Assembly: GCA_964590255.1 (NCBI GenBank) | Contig: CAZPYA010000009.1 | Location: 17,249 to 81,248, forward strand | Reading direction: 5' to 3' | Source: JAKIYB01 sp964590255 | GTDB lineage: Bacteria > Armatimonadota > Hebobacteria > CAIYQO01 | DNA: 64,000 nt | Shown here: in pieces, positions 15,698 through 24,066 of the stretch | How the letters are laid out: every line of letters begins with the position of its first letter | Numbering within the stretch: the first letter of the stretch is position 1 | The notes under the pieces: model-generated | What the model saw: only the letters and a program-made list of their open reading frames with translations | What the model was told of the DNA's origin: nothing | The model's database searches: none | Made by a program: the position numbers and the translations under genes

Positions 15698-15910
15698 ATG
15701 CGCCGATTCCTTTGGCGCCTGGCCGGCATGTATACCCTGTTGCGGCTGGCGACCGCCTTCTTCGCCGGCGGGTGGACGCGCCGCGGCGCGCTGCTGCGCA
15801 CAGTGCCGTGGATGCTGAACCACCTACTGGCGCGGCAGCCGCGGCTGCGGCGCCTGCTGGACGCGGTGGCGAAACTGGCCATGACACGTATGCGGGCACA
15901 GCGGATGTAG
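15698..15910 (+). CDS. Small basic, possibly membrane-associated protein
   Basis: A 70-residue Arg/Leu-rich protein with GGGAGG eight bases before the ATG. One hydrophobic stretch (AGMYTLLRLATAFFAGG) is followed by an amphipathic, strongly basic tail (RQPRLRRLLDAVAKLAMTRMRAQRM). No family is recognised. It lies 114 bp after the 14564 gene on the same strand. The ribosome site supports a real gene. Confidence 0.5.
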   Translation: MRRFLWRLAGMYTLLRLATAFFAGGWTRRGALLRTVPWMLNHLLARQPRLRRLLDAVAKLAMTRMRAQRM

Positions 15911-16019
15911 CGGCTCGGGTATTACCGCAACGCTGGCGACAGAAATCCTCCGGCGCCAGCGTTATTTGCGGTTCGCTGTCCGTGCGCACGCCGCGCAATA
16001 AGCGCGGCAATGATCGCGC

Positions 16020-17351
16020 TCACAGATATTCGTGCAGTTGCGCGATGGTCTCCACGTCGACGTTGGGCGGGATGTGGATGCCGGCGGGGAGTTTCAGGCG
16101 GGGGTGGATGACCACGCCTTCGGGCAGGGTGACGCCGGCGCGGATGACCACTTCGTCGCCGAGAGCTACGCGGCTGTGCAGGCGCACGGGCGCCGACAGG
16201 GTGGACTGCAGGTCGACCATGAAGCCAAGTAGCGCGTCCTCCATGTGGCTGCCCGGGCCGATGAGCGAGCCGGGGCCCAGCGAGGAGCGGAGGATGGTGG
16301 CTTCTTCGAGGATTTCGCAGTCGTCGTCGATATTGCTTTCGGCGATGGTGACGCCGGGGGCGATGGAGACGTAGCGGCCGATGCGCACCGGCGGGGTGAT
16401 GGTGACCAGCCCGCGCGCCATCTTCTCCGCCAGGGTCAGCCGGCTGTGCGGGTCGCGCAGCGCCAGCGTGGCGGGGTCGATCATCAGCCCGCCGCCGTCG
16501 CAGTCGCCCGGCAGGCACGGATTGAGCTTGGTGAAACGGCCGTGCATCACGTCGAGCATCGTCTCCAGGTAGCTGGGAATATTGCCCAGGTCGCCCATGC
16601 GCCCCAGCGCGAAGGTGTGCACCGGGTAGCCGTGCTCCACCAGCCAGGGCAGCAGGTCGCCGCCGATGTCGAAGGCGCGGCGGCGGCGCTCCTGGATCGC
16701 GTCCAGGCCGGCGATGGCGCGCAGCGCGGCGATGTCGAAGATGTAGAAGCCGCTATTGGTGGTGAGCGGCGGCAGCGGGGCGTCGTCTCCGGCACCGTAC
16801 AGCCCGCGAATCTCGGCCAGCGAGGGCTTTTCGTGAAAGCCCAGCACCGCGCCGTCGCCGGCGCAGCGCACCAGCCCATAGCGCCCGGCGATCTCTTCGG
16901 CGGGGTGGGTTGCCACGGCGATGGTGGCTACCGCACCGGTGGCGCGATGGTGCGCGAGCATGGCCGGCAAGTCGATGTCGAAGACGGTGTCGGTGGCGAA
17001 GACTACGGCGGTGCCGTCCATCTCGAAGAACGCCAGATTCGCCAGCAGCGCGTCGGCGCTGCCGACATTCGTGTTATCCAGGCTCACCGGCGAGTAGCGG
17101 ATGCGCACCCCCAGGTCGTCACCGTAGCCGACGATTTGCTTGATCTGGTAGCGGTTTTCCTTGCCCTTGGTGATGATGAGATAGTCGTCCAGCCCCTGCA
17201 TGCGCAGCAGATCGAGGATCCAGTCGATGACGCGCCGCCCGAGCAGGGTGATGGCCGCCTTGGCGCGCAGATAGCCCGGCGCCTTCAGCGTCAACGGCCG
17301 AATGCGCACCCCGCTGCCCCCCGCCAGACCGATGCCGATAATTGGTTCCAT
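16020..17351 (-). CDS. Sugar-1-phosphate nucleotidyltransferase with left-handed beta-helix domain
   Basis: This 443-residue enzyme activates a sugar-1-phosphate to an NDP-sugar. The N-terminal Rossmann-like domain (1 to about 240) contains a degenerate nucleotide motif (GLAGGSGVRIRPLTLKAPGY in place of LAGGxGTRLxPLT), FATDTVFDIDL and FHEKPS. The C-terminal part (about 320-440) has hexapeptide repeats (IGRYVSIAPGVTIAES and similar) typical of left-handed beta-helices in GlgC- and mannose-1-phosphate guanylyltransferase-type proteins. GGGAGGTG precedes the ATG at 17351; the in-frame ATG at 17387 has none. The specific sugar cannot be told. It may supply precursors for polysaccharide or glycogen. 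Confidence 0.78.
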   Translation of the reverse strand: MEPIIGIGLAGGSGVRIRPLTLKAPGYLRAKAAITLLGRRVIDWILDLLRMQGLDDYLIITKGKENRYQIKQIVGYGDDLGVRIRYSPVSLDNTNVGSADALLANLAFFEMDGTAVVFATDTVFDIDLPAMLAHHRATGAVATIAVATHPAEEIAGRYGLVRCAGDGAVLGFHEKPSLAEIRGLYGAGDDAPLPPLTTNSGFYIFDIAALRAIAGLDAIQERRRRAFDIGGDLLPWLVEHGYPVHTFALGRMGDLGNIPSYLETMLDVMHGRFTKLNPCLPGDCDGGGLMIDPATLALRDPHSRLTLAEKMARGLVTITPPVRIGRYVSIAPGVTIAESNIDDDCEILEEATILRSSLGPGSLIGPGSHMEDALLGFMVDLQSTLSAPVRLHSRVALGDEVVIRAGVTLPEGVVIHPRLKLPAGIHIPPNVDVETIAQLHEYL

Positions 17352-17455
17352 CGCGTCACCTCCCTCTGCTGATATTATGTATAGCACGATAAGGTTACGT
17401 ATAGATTTCAGCAGGAGCGCGGGCGAACCGGGAGATGTTTTCGTTTCTTACTCCC

Positions 17456-17795
17456 GCCCTGGCCCCGCCCTGGGGCACACATTGAAAAATCGGGGCCAAG
17501 GACACAATTGCGATTGTGTTATGCCAGCCTTTATCAGCTCCAGCCGTTGAAACGACTGGCTCGCTTCGGGCGTCCCGCTGGGACGGGCGGGGTGGTATGG
17601 TGTTTTCAGGGTGCATGCCCTCATGATAGGTCGGAGGCGGTGTGCGTGGTCGGACGCCACTCCACTCTCGTTGCGTGGCTGACTACGAACGGGTTCTAGT
17701 GGTGACTTGACCTATACTCGTGCGGATTGAAAATCCGCGCTCCCAGTGTTGGCGAAGTATAGCAGAGTTGGCGGTTTTTGTCAAGCGGATGTTTG
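17456..17795. repeat. Composite intergenic repeat, copy 1
   Basis: Two diverged blocks (about 17456-17594 and 17755-17795) match 59131-59256 and 59628-59668 in the same order. Shared pieces include CTCCAGCCGTTGAAACG followed by CTGGCT, GGGGCCAA, and AGTATAGCAGA followed by TTGGCG. Internal palindromes (AGCCGTTGAAACGACTGGCT; CGTCCCgctGGGACG) suggest structured DNA or RNA. The 17352-17813 gap holds no gene. Confidence 0.5.
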
Positions 17796-17813
17796 TGTTG
17801 GCGCGGTGTGGGG

Positions 17814-18431
17814 TCAGGGGGTTTTCGGCTTGACGTCGAAGCGCAGGCCGGCCTTTTTCACCGCGTCGGTGATGTGTGTGCCAATGGGCACCGGCAGCAG
17901 GCCGACGTGGCCGTCGACGGCGCTGTAGACGAGTTCCGTGCCATGCATGTGGCGGGGGTCGAGGACCTTGTCATAGTAGCTGGCGGCCGCCGGATCGGTG
18001 GCGGTGACGGCGTAGCTGCCGGTGCTGCCGGCGCGGCCTAGGTCGGCGGTGAGGATGGTTGCCGCCGGTTTCTCAACATCACCTAATAACTGGCCGAACA
18101 GGTTAGCGTTAAAGCCATATTCCGGTTTGTCATACGTGCCCCTGCCGGACAATACCGGGCAGTCCATTAGCCGATCTCTGATATCTTCAGATTTATACTT
18201 TTTCAGCACGACCGACCAGGCATGTGTCTTCGGATCGGGTATGAACAACTCACCGTTATCTTGTGCATACATGCTGATTGCGATAACGATTTGCCGCTGG
18301 TTATTCATGCAGGGGTTCTGCCGGTCAACTTCACGCGAACGGGCTAACACCGGGAAGAAGATGGCAAACAGTATGGCGAGGACGGCAATCACTACGAGCG
18401 CCTCGATCAGCCTGAAACCACGATACCGCAT
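17814..18431 (-). CDS. Pseudopilin-like protein, tandem copy 1
   Basis: A 205-residue protein with a type III signal of the form MRYRG/FRLIE: G5 and Glu at mature +5 are kept, but the usual Thr at +2 is Arg. A hydrophobic helix (ALVVIAVLAILFAIFFPV) follows, then the family block NNQRQIVIAISMYAQD. The H-X9-DG motif is replaced by HMHGTELVYSAVDGH. The C-terminus (ITDAVKKAGLRFDVKPKTP) is shared with the next paralogue. AAAGGAGG lies upstream. It is one of three neighbouring genes of about 200 codons on the same strand that lack the extra domain of the 398-residue protein at 6626. Confidence 0.82.
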   Translation of the reverse strand: MRYRGFRLIEALVVIAVLAILFAIFFPVLARSREVDRQNPCMNNQRQIVIAISMYAQDNGELFIPDPKTHAWSVVLKKYKSEDIRDRLMDCPVLSGRGTYDKPEYGFNANLFGQLLGDVEKPAATILTADLGRAGSTGSYAVTATDPAAASYYDKVLDPRHMHGTELVYSAVDGHVGLLPVPIGTHITDAVKKAGLRFDVKPKTP

Positions 18432-18562
18432 GGCAGTCCTCCTTTGCGCCGGGGTTTTTCAGTATTGTCGCTAAAACGGCGCGTGGCATTACAGCATATA
18501 TCGACTTTTCATATCAGTGACCACGCCGGCGTTCGACTTATGTGCATTGGGTCGTAAGCAGA

Positions 18563-18676
18563 GCAGCGAGTCTGGAAGGCGGCAAGAGCCGCGCGCCGGG
18601 AGTCGATATAGCATCGGTAGCATTTTCCATTGAAATAGCCTGTGCGCGGCTCGCGCCGGCTTCCAGACTCGCTGCC
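18563..18676. repeat. Inverted repeat between pseudopilin genes
   Basis: The left arm at about 18563-18594 (GCAGCGAGTCTGGAAGGCGG, then CAAGAGCCGCGCG) and the right arm at about 18643-18676 are near-perfect complements of about 33 bp around a 48-base centre. There is no T-tract. It could be a transcription terminator/attenuator between the two pseudopilin genes or a repeat element. Confidence 0.55.
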
Positions 18677-18692
18677 ATTGATACTACCAAAT

Positions 18693-19286
18693 TCATGGCG
18701 TCTTCACCTTGACGGCAAACTGCATGCCCGCCTTTTTCACCGCGTCAGTGATGATGGTGCCTTCTGGCACCGGCAGGTACCCCGCAGAACCGTCGGCGGC
18801 GCAGTAGACGAAACCATGCATATGCCTGAGATCGATAGCTGTACCATAATAGCCGGGAGCGGTCACATCTTTGGTAAACGAATAATTTTGCGCCTTGCCG
18901 CTGGTGGCAAGGTCAGCAGTCACGATCGTAGCCATCGGGTTATCCATATCTGCTGAGTGGCTATACAGACAGGCATTGAAGCCATATTCCGGTGCATCAC
19001 TCGTGCCTTTGCCAGTTCGTGTTGGGCAGTCGAAGAGTCTCCCATCGTCATATTTCGCAAACACCGTCGACCATGCCGTCGTGGTCGGGTCAGGGAAATA
19101 TCGCTCATCATGATCTTGCACATACATCATGATGGCGATCCCTAACTGGCGTTGGTTGTTGGTACAGGTATCTTGCCGCGCGCCTCTATGTCGCCGAAAG
19201 ATAAACGGAGAGAGGACTGCTGCCAGCATGACCAGGATGATAATTATGACAATCGCTTCGACCAGCGTGAATCCGCGGTATCGCAT
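18693..19286 (-). CDS. Pseudopilin-like protein, tandem copy 2
   Basis: A 197-residue protein starting at the ATG at 19286, with AAAGGAGG upstream; the frame is open further to 19364 without a ribosome site. The prepilin signal is intact (MRYRG/FTLVE), with an Ile-rich helix (AIVIIIILVMLAAVLSPFIF). The block NNQRQLGIAIMMYVQDHDE and CPTRTGKGTSDAPEYGFNA follow the family pattern. HMHGFVYCAADGSAG occupies the H-X9-DG position. The C-terminus (ITDAVKKAGMQFAVKVKTP) is nearly identical to that of copy 1, indicating recent common descent. It is probably secreted or assembled by a type IV pilus-like system, and the PilT-type ATPase at 22.9 kb may belong to that machinery. Confidence 0.82.
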   Translation of the reverse strand: MRYRGFTLVEAIVIIIILVMLAAVLSPFIFRRHRGARQDTCTNNQRQLGIAIMMYVQDHDERYFPDPTTTAWSTVFAKYDDGRLFDCPTRTGKGTSDAPEYGFNACLYSHSADMDNPMATIVTADLATSGKAQNYSFTKDVTAPGYYGTAIDLRHMHGFVYCAADGSAGYLPVPEGTIITDAVKKAGMQFAVKVKTP

Positions 19287-19434
19287 GGCAGGCCTCCTTT
19301 GTGCCGGTGGTAATATCAGTATAGTCGCTAAAACGGCGTGTGGCATTACAGCGGGACCGAACATTCTTCAACCTGGTTGCATGGGCGGACGCGGCTTGCT
19401 GTGCGGCGCCGCTACTGAGAACTTCATCGTTCGG

Positions 19435-20040
19435 TCACGGGTGCAGCGTTTTCACTGTGGCTTTCAGCCGCAATCCGGCCTGCTGCATCGCTGTCACAAT
19501 CGACGTGTCTCGCGGCACCTGCAGGACGGCGGCATGGCCGTCGGCGGCGCACCACACCAGACGATCGTTATGCCGGGGATCAAGCACGACATCCGCATAA
19601 TGTGCACCAGCAGGATTCGTGCTGAAGGTGTATTGCCCCTCTCGTCCGCTGGTGCCCAGGTCGGCGGTGAGGACAATCGCATCGGGCCGTGTCAGTTCGG
19701 CGGCAGAGACGCCAAAGAGGTTCGCGTTGAAGCCGTAGTCCGGGTCATCGATCTGTCCCCGGTGCGTGATCGTCGGACAATCGTATTGCCACCGCGTGCT
19801 GGCATATGGCGCGAGACGCCGGCTCCAGGGAGATCGTTTCGCGGCGAAGAGATAGCGGCCGGCATGGTCTTGTAGATGCTCCTGGATCGCGATGCCGATG
19901 GTGCGCTGGTTGTCCAGGCATACAGTTTGTCTTGCCGAGTTTTTTCTGGGAGCAAGCACTGGGAAAAGGATTGCCGCCAGTATCAGCACGGTGATGGTGA
20001 TGCCCAGCCAATCGAGCCAGGTGATGCGGGGTTTATGCAT
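19435..20040 (-). CDS. Pseudopilin paralogue lacking the prepilin cleavage motif, tandem copy 3
   Basis: A 201-residue protein clearly homologous to copies 1 and 2: VCLDNQRTIGIAIQEHLQDH, the DPDYGFNANLFG block, RHNDRLVWCAADGHA, and a diverged C-terminus (AMQQAGLRLKATVKTLHP). The N-terminus, however, is MHKPRITWLDWLGITITV, with no Gly-Phe junction and no Glu at +5, although a hydrophobic helix follows. It should not be processed by a prepilin peptidase and would be a simple membrane-anchored protein. GGAGG lies upstream of the ATG chosen (20040); the frame continues to 20211 through a repeat. It may be a neofunctionalised copy. Confidence 0.75.
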   Translation of the reverse strand: MHKPRITWLDWLGITITVLILAAILFPVLAPRKNSARQTVCLDNQRTIGIAIQEHLQDHAGRYLFAAKRSPWSRRLAPYASTRWQYDCPTITHRGQIDDPDYGFNANLFGVSAAELTRPDAIVLTADLGTSGREGQYTFSTNPAGAHYADVVLDPRHNDRLVWCAADGHAAVLQVPRDTSIVTAMQQAGLRLKATVKTLHP

Positions 20041-20111
20041 AAGTGCCTCCTGCAGCACGCATATTTGCATGGTGATTCGCTGTGCCGGGGCGCGGGGCGC
20101 GCTCCCGCGCG

Positions 20112-20157
20112 CGCCCTCACCCCCAGCCCCTCTCCCAATGCTGGGCGAGGGGGGGCA
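20112..20157. repeat. GC-rich intergenic palindrome
   Basis: CCCCCAGCCCCTCTCCCA, an ATGC-type loop, then TGGGCGAGGGGGGG forms an imperfect hairpin. It belongs to the same low-complexity CCCTCTCCC type seen at 28871, 55892 and elsewhere in the window. Confidence 0.45.
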
Positions 20158-20253
20158 CCGTGAGGAGAATCGCGTGTGCCCCGAATGAGTACCATCCTCA
20201 TCATAGCCCAACCTGTCAATTTGTCAATGTCTCGCTGTGCGGAACCGGTGGGG

Positions 20254-20282
20254 TTGTCGTTCGGCGATAGCTTGGGTATGAT
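20254..20282 (+). promoter_or_regulatory. Candidate promoter giving a near-leaderless deacetylase mRNA
   Basis: TTGTCG (20254-20259) and TATGAT (20277-20282) are 17 bp apart. The ATG of the deacetylase gene is only eight bases after the -10 box and has no Shine-Dalgarno site, so transcription would start at or next to the initiation codon. Confidence 0.45.
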
Positions 20283-20290
20283 ATGAGCAT

Positions 20291-22162
20291 ATGCCCGGAC
20301 TCGTGATCTTGCGACGCATGTGTGTTGTGCTTGCCGCCCTGTGCCTGTTGGCGGGGGTGGCGCGTGCCGCCGACCCGTATGAGGCGATTGAGCGCGCGTT
20401 GAAGTTGGCGACCAGCGGCGATGCCGACGCGGCGCGCACGGCGCTGGCGGGCATGACGGGCGAGGCGGACGCCGATCCGCTGCGGCTGGCCGCGCTGGGG
20501 ACCGTCGACCTGTACAGCGGCCGCATCCCCGACGCCGACCGCAGCTTCCGCGCGGCGCTGGCGCAGGACCCGCAGCAGGTGGCCTCGCTCTGGGGTCTCA
20601 GCCTCTGCTTGCTGAAGCGCAACCGCGTCTTTGAAGCCTCGGCGCTGCTGGACCGCGCGTCGATTGTCGCCCCGCAGGACCCCCGCGTGAAAACGCTGCA
20701 GGCCTATGCCTACTGCCTGCTCACCCGCGTCAGCGACGCCGCCCAGTCGGGCAAGGCAGCGCTGGACGGCGGCGAAAAATCGCCCTTTCTGCTGGCCACG
20801 CTGGCGGTCATTCAGCGGCGCATGGGCTACACGCGCAAGGCGCTGGAGTTCGGCGGGTTTGCCGCGCGCGCCTACTACGGCATGGATTTCCTGAGTCCGA
20901 TCGACGCGGTGAGTCTGCCGCTGACGATGACGGTGGTAGACACCCCGCAGGCGGTGAACACCCCCGCCGAAACGAAGCCGGGGGCGAAGGCGCGCCCCGA
21001 ATTGGAACTGCCGTCGGCGAAGAGCTCGGCGCGCGAGGGGCAACCGCTGCAAATCGTGGCGCCGGCGGCGGGCAGCACGGTGCGCGGGCTGCAGCGCGTG
21101 CAGGCGGTCTTCCGCGACCCGGGCGACATGAAATTCCTCATCTTCCAGGTGGACGGCGTGCTGCGCGGCATGATCACCGAGCTGCCCTACCACTTCCCGT
21201 GGGACAGCGACGCGGCGGCGCCGGGGGTGCATACCCTGTGCGTGCGCGCCTACGACAGCCGCGGCCTGCTGCTTACTGAAGACAGCATCAGCGTCACCAC
21301 CACCGCCGGCACGCCGGTGGCGCCTCGGCCGGCGCCGGCGCGCGCCGCCGAACTGCAGCGGGCGATGATGACGCTGACGATGCCGGCGCCCGCCCCGCTG
21401 TCGCTGTATACCCAGCTCGGCGGCTGGCACCGCGAGGTCAACGAGCTGCCGCAGGCGCAGGCGGCTTTTGAAAAGGCGGCGGCCATCGACCCCACCAGCG
21501 CCGGCGTACTGACCACGCTGGCTGCCCTCTACGAGGGGGTGGGGCTGCATCCCATCTCGGCCACCGGCGAGGCGTGGCGCGGGCCGGCGGGCAGCAAGCG
21601 CGTGGCGCTGACCTTCGACGACGGCCCGAATCCGCTCTACACCCCGGGCATCATGGAGGTGCTGAAACAATACGATGGCCGCGCCACCTTTTTCCTGGTG
21701 GGCAAGATGGCGCAGCAGTACCCCGACCTGGTGTTGGAGTTGCTGGCGCAGGGGCACGAGCTGGGCAACCACTCCTACACCCACCCGAATATCACCAAGC
21801 TGAAGCAGAGCGAGCTCATTGCCGAGGTGCTGCGCACGCGGGTGCTCATCAAGGATATCTCCAGCCGGCAGACCTACCTCTTCCGCCCGCCCGGCGGCAA
21901 CATCGACGAAGCCACCACGAAGCAACTGCGCGCGCTGGACTACAACATCGTCTACTGGGACGTGAACGCCGGCGAATTTAAAAAATCCGCCACCCCCGAA
22001 GCGCAGACCGCGCGCATGCTGGCGACGATCAAGGACGGCAGCATCGTGCTGATGCACAACGGCCCGGTGGACGGCACGCTAAGCATCCTCCCCGGGCTGA
22101 TGGCGGCGCTGCACGCGAAGGGGTACCGCTTTGTGACGGTGTCGGAGTTGGTGAAGAAGTAA
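20291..22162 (+). CDS. Secreted polysaccharide deacetylase (NodB/CE4) with TPR and Ig-like domains
   Basis: A 623-residue exported protein. It has a signal peptide (to about residue 27, VARAAD), TPR-like repeats (about 28-190), an Ig-like segment (about 250-335, PAAGSTVRGLQRVQAVFRD), a second short TPR region (about 375-420) and a C-terminal NodB domain (about 437-620). Metal and catalytic motifs are complete: TFDDG with D443/D444, H494-x3-H498, RPPGG at about 532 and the catalytic His at 589 (MHNGP). CE4 enzymes deacetylate N-acetylglucosamine in peptidoglycan, chitin or exopolysaccharide; the substrate here is unknown. No ribosome site precedes the start, which fits the leaderless promoter. 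Confidence 0.88.
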   Translation: MPGLVILRRMCVVLAALCLLAGVARAADPYEAIERALKLATSGDADAARTALAGMTGEADADPLRLAALGTVDLYSGRIPDADRSFRAALAQDPQQVASLWGLSLCLLKRNRVFEASALLDRASIVAPQDPRVKTLQAYAYCLLTRVSDAAQSGKAALDGGEKSPFLLATLAVIQRRMGYTRKALEFGGFAARAYYGMDFLSPIDAVSLPLTMTVVDTPQAVNTPAETKPGAKARPELELPSAKSSAREGQPLQIVAPAAGSTVRGLQRVQAVFRDPGDMKFLIFQVDGVLRGMITELPYHFPWDSDAAAPGVHTLCVRAYDSRGLLLTEDSISVTTTAGTPVAPRPAPARAAELQRAMMTLTMPAPAPLSLYTQLGGWHREVNELPQAQAAFEKAAAIDPTSAGVLTTLAALYEGVGLHPISATGEAWRGPAGSKRVALTFDDGPNPLYTPGIMEVLKQYDGRATFFLVGKMAQQYPDLVLELLAQGHELGNHSYTHPNITKLKQSELIAEVLRTRVLIKDISSRQTYLFRPPGGNIDEATTKQLRALDYNIVYWDVNAGEFKKSATPEAQTARMLATIKDGSIVLMHNGPVDGTLSILPGLMAALHAKGYRFVTVSELVKK

Positions 22163-22248
22163 GGGCGGTGACGCCCCCTCACCCCCTGCCCCCTCTCCCC
22201 GAGGCCCCGTGGCAAGGGGATATTTGCTGGCACACCCGGTGTGCCTGA

Positions 22249-22350
22249 TCGGCCCCCCTCCCCGGCCCTCATTCGCGCTGCATTTATGCCTAATCGGCCC
22301 CCATCCCCCAGCCCTTTCCCCCGCTCCACTGCGCTGCGCAAGGGAAGGGG
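22249..22350. repeat. Intergenic repeat shared with the right edge of the window
   Basis: Roughly 60 bases from 22249 (TCGGCCCCCCTCCCCGGCCC, then a TCAT-CGCGCTGCATTT-TGCCTA pattern) match 63886-63946 almost base for base. The following C-rich and GGGAAGGG tracts form hairpins. The arm also matches the palindrome at 4400. Confidence 0.5.
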
Positions 22351-22650
22351 AGAACGGTGCCATGACGCGGCACACTCGACCACAATGTAGACGCTCAATA
22401 TGCACTAATGTAGCGCGTATGTCCCCGGCCCTCCCCCCGCTCCGCTGCGCTGCGCAAGGGAAGGGAGATGGCACATGACACCGTAACAGCCTCGTATAAC
22501 CAGCTACAGTGTTACACGATTGACATACTCCTCCCTTGCGCAGCACAGCGGAGCGAGGGAGGGGAATGGGGTGGGGGCCGATGACCAGCAGCGCGATTAC
22601 TGAATCATGACGTCTATGGGGGCAGGGGGTGAGGGGGCGAGTATTATTCG

Positions 22651-22831
22651 CGGCTCGACGGAGTCTCGCCCAATACCGTTCAAATACGGGCTCTCGACCG
22701 CCACGCGCCACCTCTCCCCCAGACCCCTCCCCTACGTGGGGAGGGGGGAGTGATGAGGAAAAAAGACGGCGTAGGAGGCTGGTTCGCCACACGCAGCAGG
22801 CTTATTTGAATGGCATTGGGGCTCCCGCCCT
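22651..22831. repeat. Palindromic dispersed element, copy 2 (MITE-like)
   Basis: This is the second copy of the element at 1487-1668. Terminal inverted repeats are at 22669-22686 (CCCAATACCGTTCAAATA) and 22803-22820 (two mismatches), giving about 152 bp. The 32 bases from 22651 are identical in both copies. The whole 22163-22863 gap consists of this and other repeats; I see no gene in it. Confidence 0.65.
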
Positions 22832-22863
22832 GTTCCAGACAGTAACTACAGCTTGGTACCGGT

Positions 22864-24066
22864 TTATGTGCCCGGGGCGCGGAGGCTGGCCTGGGCGAGG
22901 CGGCGGATCATCTGGCGCATTTCGGTGGCGTTGCCGGCGTAGGCGACGGCGTTTTGCTCGGTGATCATGCCGTCGCGGTAGTGGCCGAGGAGCGACATGT
23001 TCATCGACTGCATGCCGTAGTAGGCGCCTTCGGTGATGGCCGCGGGGATGGAGCCGGGGCGGCCTTCCTCGATGAATTTGGCGATGGAGGGGGTGTTGAT
23101 CATCACTTCCAACGCGCAGACGCGGCGCTTGCCGTCGATGGTGGGCACCAGTTTCTGCGAGATGACGCCTTTCAGCGTGGTGGAGAGGCGCATGCAGATC
23201 TGCTCTTTTTCGTGCGGCGGGAACATATTGACGATGCGTTCGATGGTTTCCGCGGCGCTGTTGGTGTGCAGGGTGGAGAAGACCAGGTGGCCCGTTTCGG
23301 CCGCGGTCATGCCCACCGCCATTGTTTCCACGTCGCGCATTTCGCCGACGAGGATGACGTCCGGCGCCTGGCGGAGCACGGCGCGCAGGGCGTCGTGGAA
23401 GTTGCCGGTGTCGACGCCGACTTCGCGCTGGCTGACGATGCCCAGCTTGTCGCGGTGGGAGAACTCGATGGGGTCTTCGATGGTGACGACATTCACGCGG
23501 CGGTTGGAGTTGATGAGGTCGATGATGGCTGCCAGCGTGGTGGTCTTGCCCGAGCCGGTGGGGCCGGTGACGATGACCATGCCCTGCTTGGGGGTGGCGA
23601 ACTGCGCCAGCACTTTCGGCAGGCCCAGCTCTTCCAACGTGGGCATTTCCAGCGGAATCAAGCGCATGACGCAGCCCAGCGCGCCGCGCTGCTTGTAGAT
23701 GTTCACGCGGAAGCGGATAACGTCGGGGATTTCCAGCGCGGTATCGCACTCGGGCCGCTGCTTGAATTTCTCGCGCTGCTCCTCGTTCATCACCCCGTAG
23801 AAAAAGATTTCATCCATCTGCTTGGGGGTGAGCGGCTCGATGTCCATCTGCACGATCTTGCCGGAGATGCGCACCGATGGCGGCGCGCCGGCCTTCCAGA
23901 AGATGTCCGAGGCGCGCTCTTCCACCGCCTGAACGCAGATGGCGTCGAAGAAGGAGCGCGGATTCGTCGCCAGCAGGTCCTGCAGCTCCGCTTCCGACAT
24001 CTTTGGCGAAATGACCTCTTTGATGTCGGTTAAGAGCTCATTTAACTCCTGTTCGGATTCCGTCAT
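22864..24066 (-). CDS. pilT: PilT-type twitching-motility/retraction ATPase
   Basis: A 400-residue cytoplasmic hexameric ATPase of the T2SS/T4P secretion-ATPase family, PilT branch. An N-terminal extension of about 45 residues precedes the PAS-like domain (about 45-140, ERASDIFWKAG in place of the usual SDLHL). Walker A is GPTGSGKTTT at about 167-176, with the Asp and His boxes following (TIEDPIEFSH; LVGEMRDVETM; GHLVFSTLHTNSAAETIERI). PilT powers pilus retraction. The ATG at 24066 overlaps the stop of the upstream gene as ATGA, so the two are translationally coupled. No pilB, pilC or pilM genes are in the window. The pseudopilins at 17.8-20 kb lie about 3 kb away on the same strand. Confidence 0.88.
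   Translation of the reverse strand: MTESEQELNELLTDIKEVISPKMSEAELQDLLATNPRSFFDAICVQAVEERASDIFWKAGAPPSVRISGKIVQMDIEPLTPKQMDEIFFYGVMNEEQREKFKQRPECDTALEIPDVIRFRVNIYKQRGALGCVMRLIPLEMPTLEELGLPKVLAQFATPKQGMVIVTGPTGSGKTTTLAAIIDLINSNRRVNVVTIEDPIEFSHRDKLGIVSQREVGVDTGNFHDALRAVLRQAPDVILVGEMRDVETMAVGMTAAETGHLVFSTLHTNSAAETIERIVNMFPPHEKEQICMRLSTTLKGVISQKLVPTIDGKRRVCALEVMINTPSIAKFIEEGRPGSIPAAITEGAYYGMQSMNMSLLGHYRDGMITEQNAVAYAGNATEMRQMIRRLAQASLRAPGT

Noticed and set aside
20216..22057. 613-codon minus-strand frame opposite the polysaccharide deacetylase
   Set aside because: It is a shadow of a high-GC gene; the composition is mostly Arg, His, Ala and Gly, and the plus-strand frame has all NodB motifs.
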